Origin: Dyella sedimenti
GTDB taxonomy: Bacteria; Pseudomonadota; Gammaproteobacteria; Xanthomonadales; Rhodanobacteraceae
Direction: 5' to 3'
Assembly: GCF_022760995.1 (NCBI RefSeq)
Contig: NZ_JAKWJO010000010.1
Location: 62,001-126,000 of the forward strand
Length of the DNA: 64,000 nt
Below, in pieces: positions 26,548-34,116 of the stretch; the first letter of the stretch is position 1; each line of letters starts with the position of its first letter. Below the pieces are notes generated by a model. It saw nothing but the letters and a program-made list of their open reading frames with translations. It did no database searches and was not told the origin of the DNA. Position numbers and translations under genes: made by a program.

Positions 26548-27285
26548 ATGGCGATCAAGATCGAAAAAAAGATCAAGGGCTACAACGTCGTCAAGCCCGA
26601 GGACAAGGCCGCGCCCGCCGCCGCACCCGCCCCGGCCGCTCCCAAGGAAGCGCCCAAGGCCGAAGTCATCCAGATGCACGAGAGCCTGGAACGTCCCGAG
26701 ACGCTCGTCGGCTCCACCTACAAGATCAAATCGCCGCTGTTCGAGCACGCGTTGTACGTCACCGTCAACGACATCGTGCTCAACGCCGGCACCCCGCACG
26801 AACAGCGCCGCCCCTTCGAGATCTTCATCAACTCGAAGAACATGGACCACTTCCAGTGGATCGTGGCGCTCACCCGCATCATCTCCGCCGTATTCCGCAA
26901 GGGCGGCGACGTCACCTTCCTGGTGGAAGAGATGAAGGCCGTATTCGACCCGCGCGGCGGCTACTTCAAGGCCGGCGGCATCTACATGCCCAGCATCGTC
27001 GCCGAGATCGGCGCCGTCATCGAGCAGCACATGAAGATGATCGGCCTGATCCACGACCCGGACATGGACGAGAGCACCCGCCAGCTCATCGCCGAAAAGC
27101 GCGCCGCCTACGAGGCCGCTGCCACCGGTGCCAAGAAAGCCCCCACCACCGACGACGTCCCCACCGAACCCTCCAACGGCTTCCCCCCAGGCGCTACCCT
27201 CTGCGCCAAGTGCAACACCAAGGCGCTGGTACTGATGGACGGCTGCCAGACTTGCTTGAATTGTGGGTATAGCAAGTGTGGATGA
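26548..27285 (+). CDS. NrdJb-type ribonucleotide reductase C-terminal subunit (TSCPD domain)
   Basis: A 245-residue protein. The N-terminal 45 residues are basic and Ala/Pro-rich. Residues about 50-180 match the TSCPD domain of class II reductases (PFEIFINSKNMDHFQW, ALTRIISAVFRKGG). The C-terminus carries CAKCNTKALVLMDGCQTCLNCGYSKCG-type cysteines, six in all, the redox-active or zinc-ribbon tail missing from NrdJ. In Pseudomonas NrdJb is required with NrdJa for activity; the same is inferred here, although a histone-like gene separates the two. A terminator follows. Confidence 0.87.
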   Translation: MAIKIEKKIKGYNVVKPEDKAAPAAAPAPAAPKEAPKAEVIQMHESLERPETLVGSTYKIKSPLFEHALYVTVNDIVLNAGTPHEQRRPFEIFINSKNMDHFQWIVALTRIISAVFRKGGDVTFLVEEMKAVFDPRGGYFKAGGIYMPSIVAEIGAVIEQHMKMIGLIHDPDMDESTRQLIAEKRAAYEAAATGAKKAPTTDDVPTEPSNGFPPGATLCAKCNTKALVLMDGCQTCLNCGYSKCG

Positions 27286-27302
27286 GTTTTGATGAGTAAT
27301 TG

Positions 27303-27335
27303 AAAAGCTGCCTTATCCAAGGCAGCTTTTTTTTT
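27303..27335 (+). terminator. Intrinsic terminator after nrdJb
   Basis: AAAAGCTGCCTT-ATCC-AAGGCAGCTTTT followed by a long T-run. It marks the left edge of the low-GC island. Confidence 0.92.
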
Positions 27336-27406
27336 GCTCATTGGATGCTTCGATTAGTGCGAAAATACGCCAAATCTATTAATTGGCTTCAAAAGGGGGC
27401 TGGCGA

Positions 27407-28444
27407 ATGACAAAAATTCTCGCTCTATATAACCACAAAGGTGGCGTGTCAAAGACAACGACGTCGTTTAATCTGGCGCATTCGCTTTCGGTGCTAGGGA
27501 AAAAAGTTCTATTGGTGGATGCCGACCCTCAATGCAACCTGACCGAACTCTGTCTGACTACCGTCATTCAGGAGCTCGATGAAGCACTTGTCGAAGGAGC
27601 TCAGGAGGGAGTCTTGCCTGGAACTACTGTTCTTGAAGCACTACGTCCTCGATTTGATGGTGAGCGCCCATCCGTAGATATTGATGCCATTGAGTTGGTC
27701 CAGCTTCAAGATAAAGGCGTAAGTCTTTTTAGGGGGGATATCGGCTTAAGTGAAGCAGAGGACGTACTGTCTGCGGCTCATAGTCAACGCACTACTAACG
27801 ATATTCACCAGAAGCGGAACTATGTGGCTATATACGACATGCTTAGCCGCCTGGGTGAAAAATTTAATTTTGATTTCATAATCATTGATGTCGGCCCCAG
27901 TGCGGGAGCGTTGACGCGGTCGTGCTTCCTAGCAGCTGATTTGTTCCTTGTGCCAGTTGTACCTGATCGTTTCAATTTTCAGGCGATTGGGTCTCTTAAG
28001 ACTATTATCGCAAAATGGGTCCGAGAGCACTCTGCAATTATTTCGGATTTCAAATCGCTGGGGCTCAACGTCGCTCGCGGATCACCTCAGTTTCGTGGTC
28101 TAGTAATGCAGCGTTATCAGCGATATGGAGGGAACGCCAAGCCAGCATTTCAGCATTGGATGGATCGAATTAAAGAAAGAGTCACTGCGGAGCTTTTGCC
28201 ATCAATTGTAGTGGCAAGTGGCAGCAAGGAAATTGTCGCCGAGGTTTGTTGGAACTCTCCCGTGGCGATTGAAATTCCGGAATTCGCAAGCCTCGGACCT
28301 ATGATGCTGACCCAAGGCAAGCCAGTATGGGCACTCACAAAAGCTGAGACCGGTTGGACGGGAGCTGTCTGGGAGGACCGAAAGCCCGCGATGGAGGATT
28401 TCGGTAAGAGGTTTACGGACCTGGCTTCACGGGTGCTTACGTAA
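27407..28444 (+). CDS. ParA/Soj-like AAA ATPase
   Basis: A 345-residue P-loop ATPase of the ParA/MinD class. The deviant Walker A is YNHKGGVSKTTTSFNLA, with the ParA-type first Lys and Ser instead of the common Gly. VDADPQCNLT is the Walker A' region and FIIIDVGPSAGAL the Walker B. No ParB or parS-like partner is near, and the protein is longer than plasmid partition ParAs. GC is about 48 percent, far below the flanks, a sign of transfer. The ATG at 27407 has AAAAGGGGG before it; a GTG upstream is possible. The cyclase-fold gene begins 1 bp after its stop. Confidence 0.85.
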   Translation: MTKILALYNHKGGVSKTTTSFNLAHSLSVLGKKVLLVDADPQCNLTELCLTTVIQELDEALVEGAQEGVLPGTTVLEALRPRFDGERPSVDIDAIELVQLQDKGVSLFRGDIGLSEAEDVLSAAHSQRTTNDIHQKRNYVAIYDMLSRLGEKFNFDFIIIDVGPSAGALTRSCFLAADLFLVPVVPDRFNFQAIGSLKTIIAKWVREHSAIISDFKSLGLNVARGSPQFRGLVMQRYQRYGGNAKPAFQHWMDRIKERVTAELLPSIVVASGSKEIVAEVCWNSPVAIEIPEFASLGPMMLTQGKPVWALTKAETGWTGAVWEDRKPAMEDFGKRFTDLASRVLT

Positions 28445-28445
28445 T

Positions 28446-29141
28446 ATGGAGTACCACGTCGTTGCATTTATGGACGTGCTTGGCTTTTCTCAGATGGTTA
28501 GGTCTGACTCGGGAAGCGAAATACCAGAGTACTTGCCAATCTTTCGCAAAGTTCTGGCCGAGGTGAGAAATCGCTTTGACGGTAAGGAAGGCCTTGATGT
28601 CAAAATGTTTTCGGACTCGGTTGTTATCAGCGCACCTCTTTCCCCAGAGAACGTTGGTGAAGTAGCGAACGCTTGTGCTGTTATGCAATGCCAATTCCTT
28701 GCTCAAGGAATTTTATTGCGAGGCGGTATTTCATTTGGGAAGCATTTTTCAGACGATTTGGTGTTGTTTTCCTCTGGAATGATTTTGGCTTACGAGCTTG
28801 AGAGTAAAAGAGCTAAGTTTCCGAGAATTGTTGTCGATAAAAATCTATTGGATTATTTTCTAAATTACCCTGGCTTGAAGCCTGGGTTACGTAATAATGT
28901 GTGTGGGATTGTGTTAGAAGACCCTGATGGGTGCGTATTTATTGATTATTTGTTTTCCGGAGACTTTGTGCTTCTTAGTAAGAGTGTGGAAAAGCTTTTT
29001 TCTCGCGTACACACTGGAGAGGATGGCGTACTAGAAAAGATGCGATGGCTTCATGACTACCATTCTTATTGCGCCACACGGCTGTCTAGAAAAGATCTTC
29101 TTCTTAGCAATTTTAAATCTGGCTTTTCATTGGTTGGCTAA
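28446..29141 (+). CDS. Class III nucleotidyl cyclase-fold protein of unknown role
   Basis: A 231-residue protein. Three segments match the order and spacing of class III cyclase domains: AFMDVLGFSQMV (the DxxGF first metal Asp), DVKMFSDSVVIS (second Asp in the position of GDxxxA) and LLRGGISFGKHF (the RxGI-type strand). I do not see the Asn/Arg transition-state pair, so activity is uncertain. Proteins starting FxDxLGF are widespread and uncharacterised; pyrimidine cyclases of Pycsar defence use a related fold. It is coupled to the ParA-like gene, AT-rich, and convergent with the microcin locus (3 bp to the CPBP gene end). Confidence 0.6.
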   Translation: MEYHVVAFMDVLGFSQMVRSDSGSEIPEYLPIFRKVLAEVRNRFDGKEGLDVKMFSDSVVISAPLSPENVGEVANACAVMQCQFLAQGILLRGGISFGKHFSDDLVLFSSGMILAYELESKRAKFPRIVVDKNLLDYFLNYPGLKPGLRNNVCGIVLEDPDGCVFIDYLFSGDFVLLSKSVEKLFSRVHTGEDGVLEKMRWLHDYHSYCATRLSRKDLLLSNFKSGFSLVG

Positions 29142-29144
29142 GAG

Positions 29145-29876
29145 TTAGCCTTTGGCTAGCATCAGCATGGTTCCGGCATTGACGAGATTGTGGGCCGCCA
29201 AAGGGCCAAGAAGGCTCCCTGTGATCTGGCGCAGATACATAAAAGCGCATGCCCCGATGCTGACCATGGCGAATGTGCTGGGGCTGAAAGAGAAGTGGCC
29301 GTTCGAGAAGCGCAGGGCATGAATCGATGTGAAGATTAGGCTTGGTATCAAGAGGGCTATGGCCTTGTTGACCTTCCTTTGGCGGCCGGTGGCTACTTGG
29401 TTGATGAGCAGCGCAGGCATAAGGCCTCTGAATACAAGCTCTTCGTCTGTTCCTGAGGCCGCCAGCATGAACAAGAGCATGTTCATGGAAAGCTCTTGGT
29501 GCTGATGGCTGCTTTGGATTGCGCTCCAAGTTATGGCGCCCAGTACGACGAAGAGTAGGACTGTGGTTCCGATCCTTCTGGGGTTGGGGGCGCAAATGCC
29601 AATGTCCCGTAGCGTTAATTTGTCTCTGCAAATGGCGATAAATAGGGCCAAGCCAATTAACGAGAACGCTTTGGCTGTCCAAAGCGTGTGGTGGCTTCCA
29701 TTTTCACTTATGAGTATCCCGGCATATAAGCAGATGCATTGAACTAGGAATGCCAAGTTGAATAGGGCTAGGGAGCGGATGCTTGGCAGTGCCTCCTTGA
29801 GAAATGCCTTTGATGGCAAAATAATAATGGTGGAAATTGAGAAAATGCAGAGCGATGGAATAAAGAAGGCTGGCAC
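29145..29876 (-). CDS. CPBP-family (CAAX-type) intramembrane protease, candidate microcin immunity
   Basis: A 243-residue membrane protein with about seven to eight helices. All CPBP/Abi motifs are intact: EExxxR at 145-150 (DEELVFRG), FxxxH at 182-186 (FTSIH) and HxxxN at 229-233 (AHNLVNAG). Enzymes of this family are known as self-immunity proteins in some class II bacteriocin loci (for example plantaricin and sakacin clusters). It is the last gene of the minus-strand operon headed by the exporter and precursor, 42 bp after the second DUF3267 gene. AT-rich. Confidence 0.87.
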   Translation of the reverse strand: MPAFFIPSLCIFSISTIIILPSKAFLKEALPSIRSLALFNLAFLVQCICLYAGILISENGSHHTLWTAKAFSLIGLALFIAICRDKLTLRDIGICAPNPRRIGTTVLLFVVLGAITWSAIQSSHQHQELSMNMLLFMLAASGTDEELVFRGLMPALLINQVATGRQRKVNKAIALLIPSLIFTSIHALRFSNGHFSFSPSTFAMVSIGACAFMYLRQITGSLLGPLAAHNLVNAGTMLMLAKG

Positions 29877-29918
29877 ACTATCGCTCCGCTAATAAAAATG
29901 TTGATGGTTTTATTAAGT

Positions 29919-30521
29919 TTAGGTGGGCTTGCTACTGTTGTGGTCGTTGGTAGTACTGAACCCAAAATACTCACCATGGCAGATGGCGTCGGGAGGAACT
30001 TCCCGGATGACTTTGTAAGTAAGCATCATATCTCCCGTGGAAGCCATGCCGTTGAGGATTGAAAGACCGGCGAGAAAGGGAACGACGGATGGTGTTACCC
30101 AGGGAGCTATTAAAAACGGCGGGATGGTCAGTAAAACAAGGGGTGACATTAGCGTAATTATCAGGCGTCGCCTGCTTTGTTCCCCTTGGTAGGCTGCGTA
30201 AAAAACCAAGCGTTTGGGTAGCATGCCAACAATTGATTCGTTAGACATGCCGGCTTGCGGATGTGCTATAAGATGAATGAATTCATGCAATATGACGATT
30301 GAAAAGGTGAGAGGTAGAAATATTTCCGGCGGCTGGTCAAAGACGCCAAATATGTCTCGATTGCTCCACATGCTTCGCCAGGCAATATAAATAGCGGGTA
30401 AGACAATAAAAATGGCTATGACCGTGCCGATAACATGTACGCGAGAGTAGTCAACGACGATCTTGGTCTTGTTTTCAAGATGACAATCTACCTCTGATGG
30501 CATGCCGTATTTAAAGCGCAT
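29919..30521 (-). CDS. DUF3267 membrane zincin-like protein, copy 2
   Basis: A 200-residue membrane protein closely related to its upstream neighbour. HExxH is present in ILHEFIHLIAHPQAG (about 79-83), and a later NGMASTGDMM could give the third zinc ligand, as in site-2-protease-like folds. The first 25 residues (RFKYGMPSEVDCHLENKTKI) are the same as in copy 1, and DNA identity there is nearly complete, so the duplication or conversion is recent. It starts 2 bp after copy 1. Role unknown; a part in microcin immunity or maturation is inferred from the operon. Confidence 0.82.
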   Translation of the reverse strand: MRFKYGMPSEVDCHLENKTKIVVDYSRVHVIGTVIAIFIVLPAIYIAWRSMWSNRDIFGVFDQPPEIFLPLTFSIVILHEFIHLIAHPQAGMSNESIVGMLPKRLVFYAAYQGEQSRRRLIITLMSPLVLLTIPPFLIAPWVTPSVVPFLAGLSILNGMASTGDMMLTYKVIREVPPDAICHGEYFGFSTTNDHNSSKPT

Positions 30522-30523
30522 AT

Positions 30524-31183
30524 CTAATCCCCCTGATAGTCTCGGCTGTCGTTCACGCTAAATCCGAAGTAGTGGCCATGGCACATGGCATCGCGTGGAA
30601 CCGTGCGAATAACCAAAAAAGTCAAAAGAATGTCCCCGGCCGATCCCACGCCATTAATGATGGATAGTAATGGAAGAAAAGGAACTATAGCGGGCGGTAT
30701 AAAGGGCGCTAATAGAAAGGGCACGAAGGTAAGCACTATTAATGGCGCCAGCAGCGTGACAATAAGGCGTTGACGGCTCTGCTCGCCTTGATAGCTCGCG
30801 TAGGCCATTCCACCCTTTGGAATGATGCCGACCACAGAGTCGCTTGACAGTCCTGCTCGTGGGTGCGTTAAAAGATGTACGAATTCGTGCAAGATGATTA
30901 AGCCTAGTAACGACGGGATGAATATTTCCGGGGGCTGTTCGAAGATGCCGACGATCACGTCGTTGGTCCACATGCTTCGCCACATCAAATAGAGACTTGG
31001 GCCTATAATAAGAAACCCAAGCATTATGGCCTTGACATGTAGCCGCTTATAGTCAACGACGATCTTGGTCTTGTTTTCAAGATGACAATCTACTTCTGAT
31101 GGCATGCCATATTTAAATCGCACTTGTGTTCCTTCGGTAGCCCGGGGAATGGAAAATCCTATGGATTTCCCTAATGTTTTCAT
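30524..31183 (-). CDS. DUF3267 membrane zincin-like protein, copy 1
   Basis: A 219-residue protein with four or more membrane helices. Putative zinc motif HEFVH is at 99-103 in ILHEFVHLLTHPRAG, and a second conserved Asp lies in NGVGSAGDILL. It differs from copy 2 by an extra 21-residue N-terminus. The family (DUF3267, putative zincin peptidase) has no established substrate. It starts 17 bp after the small membrane protein gene. Low GC (about 46 percent). It could cleave the microcin, protect the membrane, or be a housekeeping protease carried along; the operon position favours the first two. Confidence 0.82.
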   Translation of the reverse strand: MKTLGKSIGFSIPRATEGTQVRFKYGMPSEVDCHLENKTKIVVDYKRLHVKAIMLGFLIIGPSLYLMWRSMWTNDVIVGIFEQPPEIFIPSLLGLIILHEFVHLLTHPRAGLSSDSVVGIIPKGGMAYASYQGEQSRQRLIVTLLAPLIVLTFVPFLLAPFIPPAIVPFLPLLSIINGVGSAGDILLTFLVIRTVPRDAMCHGHYFGFSVNDSRDYQGD

Positions 31184-31200
31184 AATAAATAATCAAGCCA

Positions 31201-31563
31201 TTATGCTGATAACTTGTTTAGGATGGCGAAGGTCAAGGCCGCTGTTGCAATTACGAGCAAGATGAGGGCCTTTTTGTTTTGTCTTACATCCTTGCGTGGC
31301 GCGCTGGAAAGAAAGACGAGATCATCAAGCCATTTTTGGCGGACGAAATATTTTGACCATTTTGGTGGATTGGATGGGCGGTAGCCAAAAAGGTACGTTG
31401 CTGTTATTAGGTAGAAATAAGTCAAAAAGACCAAGCCATCTGTCCAGTTACTACCGTTATGTATCATGCGGTAAATGTGAGCTGGAATGCCAAATAAAAG
31501 GCCTGCCCACATGGCAAATTTTGAGGCAATTATGTAGGATTTATCCTGGATATCTTTTTTCAT
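31201..31563 (-). CDS. Small membrane protein of the microcin locus
   Basis: A 120-residue protein with about three hydrophobic segments (about 12-28, 41-60 and 98-117) and a basic middle (RKDVRQNKKA). No family is recognised. Its size, membrane nature and position right after the precursor peptide gene are those of bacteriocin immunity proteins, which is the leading guess. AT-rich like its neighbours. The ATG at 31563 is preceded on the minus strand by CACTCAACCCA, a weak ribosome site. Confidence 0.7.
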   Translation of the reverse strand: MKKDIQDKSYIIASKFAMWAGLLFGIPAHIYRMIHNGSNWTDGLVFLTYFYLITATYLFGYRPSNPPKWSKYFVRQKWLDDLVFLSSAPRKDVRQNKKALILLVIATAALTFAILNKLSA

Positions 31564-31583
31564 TGGGTTGAGTGTGTGGCGGG

Positions 31584-31613
31584 GCGGGCGGCAGGCTGAT
31601 GTCTACCGCCCGC
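31584..31613 (-). terminator. Hairpin downstream of the precursor peptide gene
   Basis: GCGGGCGG and CCGCCCGC arms around a 14-base loop, without a T-run. It lies 84 bp after the peptide stop. It may stabilise the peptide mRNA or partly end transcription, giving more peptide than downstream gene product. Confidence 0.5.
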
Positions 31614-31696
31614 ATTGTTGAAACCCACGATTAAATGGGCGTGTCACGCATTTGATTTATTGCGTGGTTTTCGTTCAGTTTTAAAGATTGTTGGCG

Positions 31697-31879
31697 TCAG
31701 CCGATTCCTTTCCAGATGGAAAGGCCTTCCCAAATTATTAATCCGGCAAGAGCGCCGACGGCGGAGCCCACGGGGCCCCCAATAAGGCCAACCGTGGCCC
31801 CGACAACCACCCCGGCTGTCGCCGTGATGCCATCTCCACCGCTGACAGCATCGGTCTGTTCAATGGTCAGTTCTTGCAT
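31697..31879 (-). CDS. Double-glycine precursor of a class II microcin-like peptide
   Basis: A 60-residue peptide. Residues 1-15, MQELTIEQTDAVSGG, form a textbook double-glycine leader, very like that of colicin V (LTLNELDSVSGG pattern). Cleavage after Gly15 would free a 45-residue core beginning DGITATAG. The core is hydrophobic and Gly-rich with GxxxG spacing (GVVVGATVG, GGPVGSAVGALAG) and ends in WEGLSIWKGIG, as in membrane-active class IIb microcins. There is no Cys and no siderophore-type Ser-rich tail. The ribosome site GAAAGGAGATAG is excellent. It sits directly behind its exporter genes. Confidence 0.85.
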   Translation of the reverse strand: MQELTIEQTDAVSGGDGITATAGVVVGATVGLIGGPVGSAVGALAGLIIWEGLSIWKGIG

Positions 31880-31919
31880 GTCTATCTCCTTTCATTAATT
31901 GCGTCCTGATTTGAATTGC

Positions 31920-31947
31920 ATTGCCGGCAGGACGCGTCGCCGGCAAT
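31920..31947 (-). promoter_or_regulatory. Stem-loop between exporter and precursor genes
   Basis: ATTGCCGGC and GCCGGCAAT, 9-bp arms with a 10-base loop, lie 7 bp after the exporter stop and 41 bp before the peptide start. There is no T-run. It is a candidate processing or differential-expression element. Confidence 0.5.
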
Positions 31948-31953
31948 CCTTGG

Positions 31954-34116
31954 TTAAGGCGCCGCGTCTGTGGATGGCTTTGGGATATCGGTCGTTCTGG
32001 GTTGGCCGAGGCTGATAACGCGTTCAGCGCTTGCGATGGTTTCCGGCCGGTGGGCAATGACGATGCGCGTCATGCGCATGTGGCTTATCGCGGTGTTGAT
32101 CTGCCGCTCGCGCTCAATATCCAAATGGCTGGTGGCTTCATCGAGCACCAGCACCCTGGGTTGCTGGTACAGGGCGCGGGCCAATATCACGCGTTGCTTT
32201 TGTCCGCCGGAAAGCGTTGAGCCCATGTCGCCGACTTGGCTCAGGTAGCCCATGGGCATGGCGGCGATATCGGTATGGATGGCCGCCAGGTGGGCGGCTT
32301 GCACCACACGTTCCGGCGTGGCTTCGGTGTCGAAGAAGCTGATGTTTTCGGCGAGGGTACCCGCGAAGAGCTGGTCGTCCTGCATAACGGCCGATACCAG
32401 GCGGCGATAGTGCGACAGGCCCAGGCGGTGGATATCGATGCCGCCGAAGCGGACTTCGCCGGTGGTTGGCTTGAGCAGGCCGAGCGCCAGCTTGGCGAGC
32501 GTGGTCTTGCCGCAGCCGCTGGGTCCGACGATGGCGACGCTTTCGCCGGCCTCGATACGCAGGCTGCACTCCTTGAGTATCCACGGCTCGTCCTCCGCGT
32601 AGCGGAAGCTCACGTTGCATAGCTCGACGCTGGCGTCCGCCGGTTCGAAGGCTTGGGCTTCGCCGGATGATTCGGGCACGGCCAGGGCGATGTCGGCCAC
32701 GCGCTCGGCGTGGAGCCGGAGCATGCGGAAGTCCACCCACTTGTCGACCAGCCCGATGGCACGGCTGGTGAACTGGTCCGCGTAGGCGATGAAGGCGATC
32801 AACATGCCGGCGGAGAACGTGTTGTCCAGTGCCAGGGCGGCGCCGATCCACACCAGGGCGATGCGGCCGAAGCCGAAGAGCAGTTGATTGGTCAGCGTGA
32901 AGGCGATGGCCAGTCGCTGGATGCCGATATCGCGGTTGGCGGTGGCGACGGTGGCGTTGGCATAGCGCGCCTGTCGTTCGCTTTCCTTGTTGGCCAGCTT
33001 GAGGGACAGGGCGCCCCGGATGGATTCCAGCAGCTCCGTCTGCTGGCGCGCGGCATAGATGATCTGCTCCTCGCTGGTCCGCCGCAGCGGCTTGAAGAAG
33101 GCCCACCGGACGAGGCCGTAGACCACGAAGAGCCCCGCGACCAGCAGAGCAAGCCACGCGTTGTAGAAGCCCATGACTACCAGCGTCACCAGCGACATGG
33201 CACCATCGAGCAGGGAACCGATGAATTGCGTGGTCAGCGTTTTCTGGATGCTCTGGATAGAGCCGAAGCGGGACACTACGTCGCCCATGTGCCGCTTTTC
33301 GAACCACTCCAGCGGCAGGCGCATCAGATGGCCGAACAGGTTGCTGGCCCATTGGACGTTTAGGTTCGCTCCCAGCCACATGACGACCCAGGAGCGGGCC
33401 GCATTGGCGATGGCCGAGAAGGCGGTGATGGCCAGGAACCCCAGGCCGAGCAGGGTGAGCAGCTCCCTGTCGGCCGAGACGAGCACCTGGTCGACCACCC
33501 ATTGCATGTAGAACGGGGCGGCGAGGGTGAACACTTCCAGCGCCACCGCGAGCAGCCCTATCTGGAACAGGGCCGGCACCACGCCATGCGGGCGCCCGGT
33601 CAGGGCGCGCAAGGCCACTGGCTGCCGCTCCCGGATGGGCGAGAAATCGGCCGAGGGCCTCAGCTCCAGGGCAACGCCCGTAAAGTGCTGGGATACCTCC
33701 GCGAGGGGCAGCTGGCGAATGCCTTGCGCCGGGTCGTGGACGATGGCGATGCCGCGCCTGACGCGCTGGAGCACGACGAAGTGGTTCAGGTCCCAATGCA
33801 ATACGCAGGGCGTCTGCAATTGGCCCAGGTGATCCATGTCCAGGCGAAGGGGGCGGCAGGTAAACCCCAATTGGCCGGCCATGGCGATCAGGCGCGTCAG
33901 CGTGATGCCCTTGAGCGACGAGGCGAACCGGCGGCGCAGGCCGGCCAGGTCCACGTCATGGCCGTGATAGCTGGCGAGCATGGCCAGACAGGCGAGGCCG
34001 CATTCGGTGGCCTCGGTCTGCAGCATCACGGGCAGGTGCCGAGACCAGCCGAATCGCAGGGCGGCCAGGAAGCCCTTCCTGGGTGGTTGCGGCTCGTGGG
34101 CCGATCCATCAGCCAT
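31954..34116 (-). CDS. C39-peptidase ABC exporter for the double-glycine peptide (CvaB-like)
   Basis: A 720-residue fusion. Residues about 28-150 are the C39 peptidase: Cys39 in TEATECGLACLAM, His112 in DLNHFVVL and Asp128 in VHDPAQG, all intact. A six-helix transporter domain spans about 165-440, and the ATPase domain follows with Walker A GPSGCGKTT, signature LSGGQKQR and Walker B VLVLDEATSHLD. It cuts leader peptides after Gly-Gly and exports the core across the inner membrane, with the membrane fusion protein and a TolC-type channel encoded elsewhere. High GC, unlike the peptide gene. It overlaps the fusion protein gene by 8 bp. Confidence 0.95.
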   Translation of the reverse strand: MADGSAHEPQPPRKGFLAALRFGWSRHLPVMLQTEATECGLACLAMLASYHGHDVDLAGLRRRFASSLKGITLTRLIAMAGQLGFTCRPLRLDMDHLGQLQTPCVLHWDLNHFVVLQRVRRGIAIVHDPAQGIRQLPLAEVSQHFTGVALELRPSADFSPIRERQPVALRALTGRPHGVVPALFQIGLLAVALEVFTLAAPFYMQWVVDQVLVSADRELLTLLGLGFLAITAFSAIANAARSWVVMWLGANLNVQWASNLFGHLMRLPLEWFEKRHMGDVVSRFGSIQSIQKTLTTQFIGSLLDGAMSLVTLVVMGFYNAWLALLVAGLFVVYGLVRWAFFKPLRRTSEEQIIYAARQQTELLESIRGALSLKLANKESERQARYANATVATANRDIGIQRLAIAFTLTNQLLFGFGRIALVWIGAALALDNTFSAGMLIAFIAYADQFTSRAIGLVDKWVDFRMLRLHAERVADIALAVPESSGEAQAFEPADASVELCNVSFRYAEDEPWILKECSLRIEAGESVAIVGPSGCGKTTLAKLALGLLKPTTGEVRFGGIDIHRLGLSHYRRLVSAVMQDDQLFAGTLAENISFFDTEATPERVVQAAHLAAIHTDIAAMPMGYLSQVGDMGSTLSGGQKQRVILARALYQQPRVLVLDEATSHLDIERERQINTAISHMRMTRIVIAHRPETIASAERVISLGQPRTTDIPKPSTDAAP

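Noticed and set aside
32138..33796. A 552-codon frame overlapping the ABC exporter
   Set aside because: It is a frame-shifted shadow of the exporter on the same strand, with no hydrophobic segments or motifs.
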